DNA from: Lysobacterales bacterium 63-13
Lineage (GTDB): Bacteria > Pseudomonadota > Gammaproteobacteria > Xanthomonadales > Rhodanobacteraceae
Direction of reading: 5' to 3'
Length of the DNA stretch: 64,000 nt
Assembly (NCBI GenBank): GCA_001899855.1
Contig: MKWR01000027.1
Span: forward strand, 1 to 64,000
Each line of letters begins with the position of its first letter. Position 1 is the first letter of the stretch. The notes below the pieces were generated by a model that ran no database searches, was not told where the DNA came from, and saw nothing but the letters and a program-made list of their open reading frames with translations. This document shows positions 63,313 through 64,000 of this stretch, piece by piece. The translations under genes and the position numbers were made by a program.

Positions 63313-64000
63313 TCAAGCCCTTGGCGGGCCGTCCTCGCCTGAATGCGCGAGGCTGCGCGCAAGGATGTCGGACACGTCGGGGGACATCGCAGCCGTCTCC
63401 TGCAAGCGCGTCAGCTGTGTGTGCATGCGCTCGCGCAAAGTCGGCGGATAGCGTCGCCACGCGGCAAAGGCCGTGGTCAATCGCGCCGCAACCTGCGGCG
63501 TGATGCGGTCGATCCGGCGGATCGAGTCCGCGATGAATTCGTAACCGGCGCCGTCCTCGCGATGGAAACCGACCGGATTGCGCAAGGCAAAGGCAAGCAG
63601 CAAGGCATACACCTTGTTTGGATTGTCCCAGCGGAACGCGGCATGCCGGGTCAATGCCTGCACACGCTCCAGTGCATTCGCGCTGGGCAGGGTTGCCTGG
63701 ACCGAAAACCAGCGATCCATCACCGTGGCTGCCGCTGCATAGTCCGTGGCGAAGGCATCGAGGGCCGCTTGCGCGCCGGCCGCTTCTCCGTGCACGAGGC
63801 AGGTCAATGCGGCCAGCTTGTCGCTGAGGCAGGTGGCCTCGCGGAAATGCCGCTGCGCCAGCGTGTGATGCTGCGCATCGGCGCGGCAAAGCAAGGCGAG
63901 GCAAGCGTTGCGCAGGCCCCGCTGGTTTTGTGCGGCCGGCTCCACTCCAGCCGTGGATGCCGCCTCAAGTCGCTGGTATCGCGCCAGCAATTCCGCTTCG
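63313..64000 (-). CDS. pepN: Aminopeptidase N, C-terminal part (cut by window edge)
   Basis: The frame runs off the right edge of the window. The 229 visible residues match the helical C-terminal domain of gammaproteobacterial PepN: DKLAALTCLVHGEA, DRWFSVQATLP, LERVQALTRHAAFRWDNPNK, NPVGFHREDGAGYEF and PQVAARLTTAF. The zinc catalytic domain lies outside the window. PepN removes N-terminal residues from peptides in the cytoplasm. No terminator is seen before the lipoprotein gene that follows. Confidence 0.9.
   Translation of the reverse strand, partial: EAELLARYQRLEAASTAGVEPAAQNQRGLRNACLALLCRADAQHHTLAQRHFREATCLSDKLAALTCLVHGEAAGAQAALDAFATDYAAAATVMDRWFSVQATLPSANALERVQALTRHAAFRWDNPNKVYALLLAFALRNPVGFHREDGAGYEFIADSIRRIDRITPQVAARLTTAFAAWRRYPPTLRERMHTQLTRLQETAAMSPDVSDILARSLAHSGEDGPPRA

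Noticed and set aside
1-64000. tRNA, rRNA, CRISPR arrays or prophage
   Set aside because: No cloverleaf, no rRNA segments, no regularly spaced repeats with unique spacers, and no phage structural or integrase genes were seen on either strand.

Overview
The window is high-GC bacterial chromosome with dense coding and short gaps. It reads as a gammaproteobacterium of the Xanthomonadales/Lysobacterales type. The evidence is the algZ-algR-hemC order, a two-subunit glyQ/glyS, rdgC, plsB, a rsmG-parA-parB cluster, and a family of GGGAAT-rich inverted repeats like those common between xanthomonad genes. The genus cannot be fixed from sequence alone. Almost every gene is intact and looks vertically inherited. 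There is no prophage, CRISPR array, rRNA or tRNA, and no complete insertion sequence.

Layout. 0.3-5.3 kb (minus): NAD-dependent formate dehydrogenase fdsGBA. 5.4-8 kb (minus): a small exported protein, and a WYL regulator translationally coupled to a patatin-like phospholipase. 8.2-14.7 kb (plus): a membrane-bound sulfite dehydrogenase operon (soeA, soeB, soeC) with an SLC13-type anion permease between soeA and soeB. 14.9-21.7 kb: a DUF481 outer-membrane protein, algZ-algR-hemC, an esterase and an S9 peptidase. 22-26.9 kb: a CTERM-like surface protein, an SPFH protein, rsmG-parA-parB and a glycosyltransferase. 27.1-32.5 kb: rpmB-rpmG, a Gld-like ABC exporter operon and mutM. 32.5-46.3 kb: tdk, rep, an AI-2E-type transporter, an e(P4)-like phosphatase, plsB, ttcA, rdgC, a YgjP-like protease and hemH. 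46.5-57.3 kb: a second CTERM-like protein, a SYLF protein, tatABC, a small ribbon-helix-helix protein, a GspE-like ATPase, glyQS, an FHA-GGDEF protein and a YscW-type lipoprotein. 57.4-64 kb: tex, mnmG, an RpoN-type intergenic region, a small unknown gene, a Tyr/Gly-rich lipoprotein and the 3' end of pepN.

How it works together. Formate oxidation (FdsGBA, giving NADH) and cytoplasmic sulfite oxidation (SoeABC, feeding quinone) suggest a respiratory organism that can draw electrons from one-carbon and inorganic sulfur compounds. The permease in the soe operon probably moves the sulfur oxyanion. The rest is housekeeping: haem synthesis (hemC, hemH), protein export, tRNA charging and modification, DNA repair, phospholipid synthesis and chromosome partitioning.

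Most unusual points. (1) An intergenic palindromic repeat lies in frame inside soeB and adds about 50 residues between iron-sulfur motifs. (2) The gap between mnmG and the next gene holds two near-identical sigma-54 promoter matches, one directly in front of a run of stable hairpins that could be a structured RNA. (3) A 58-bp repeat starts in the T-tract of two unrelated terminators and carries a hairpin whose arms differ by a compensated base pair between copies.
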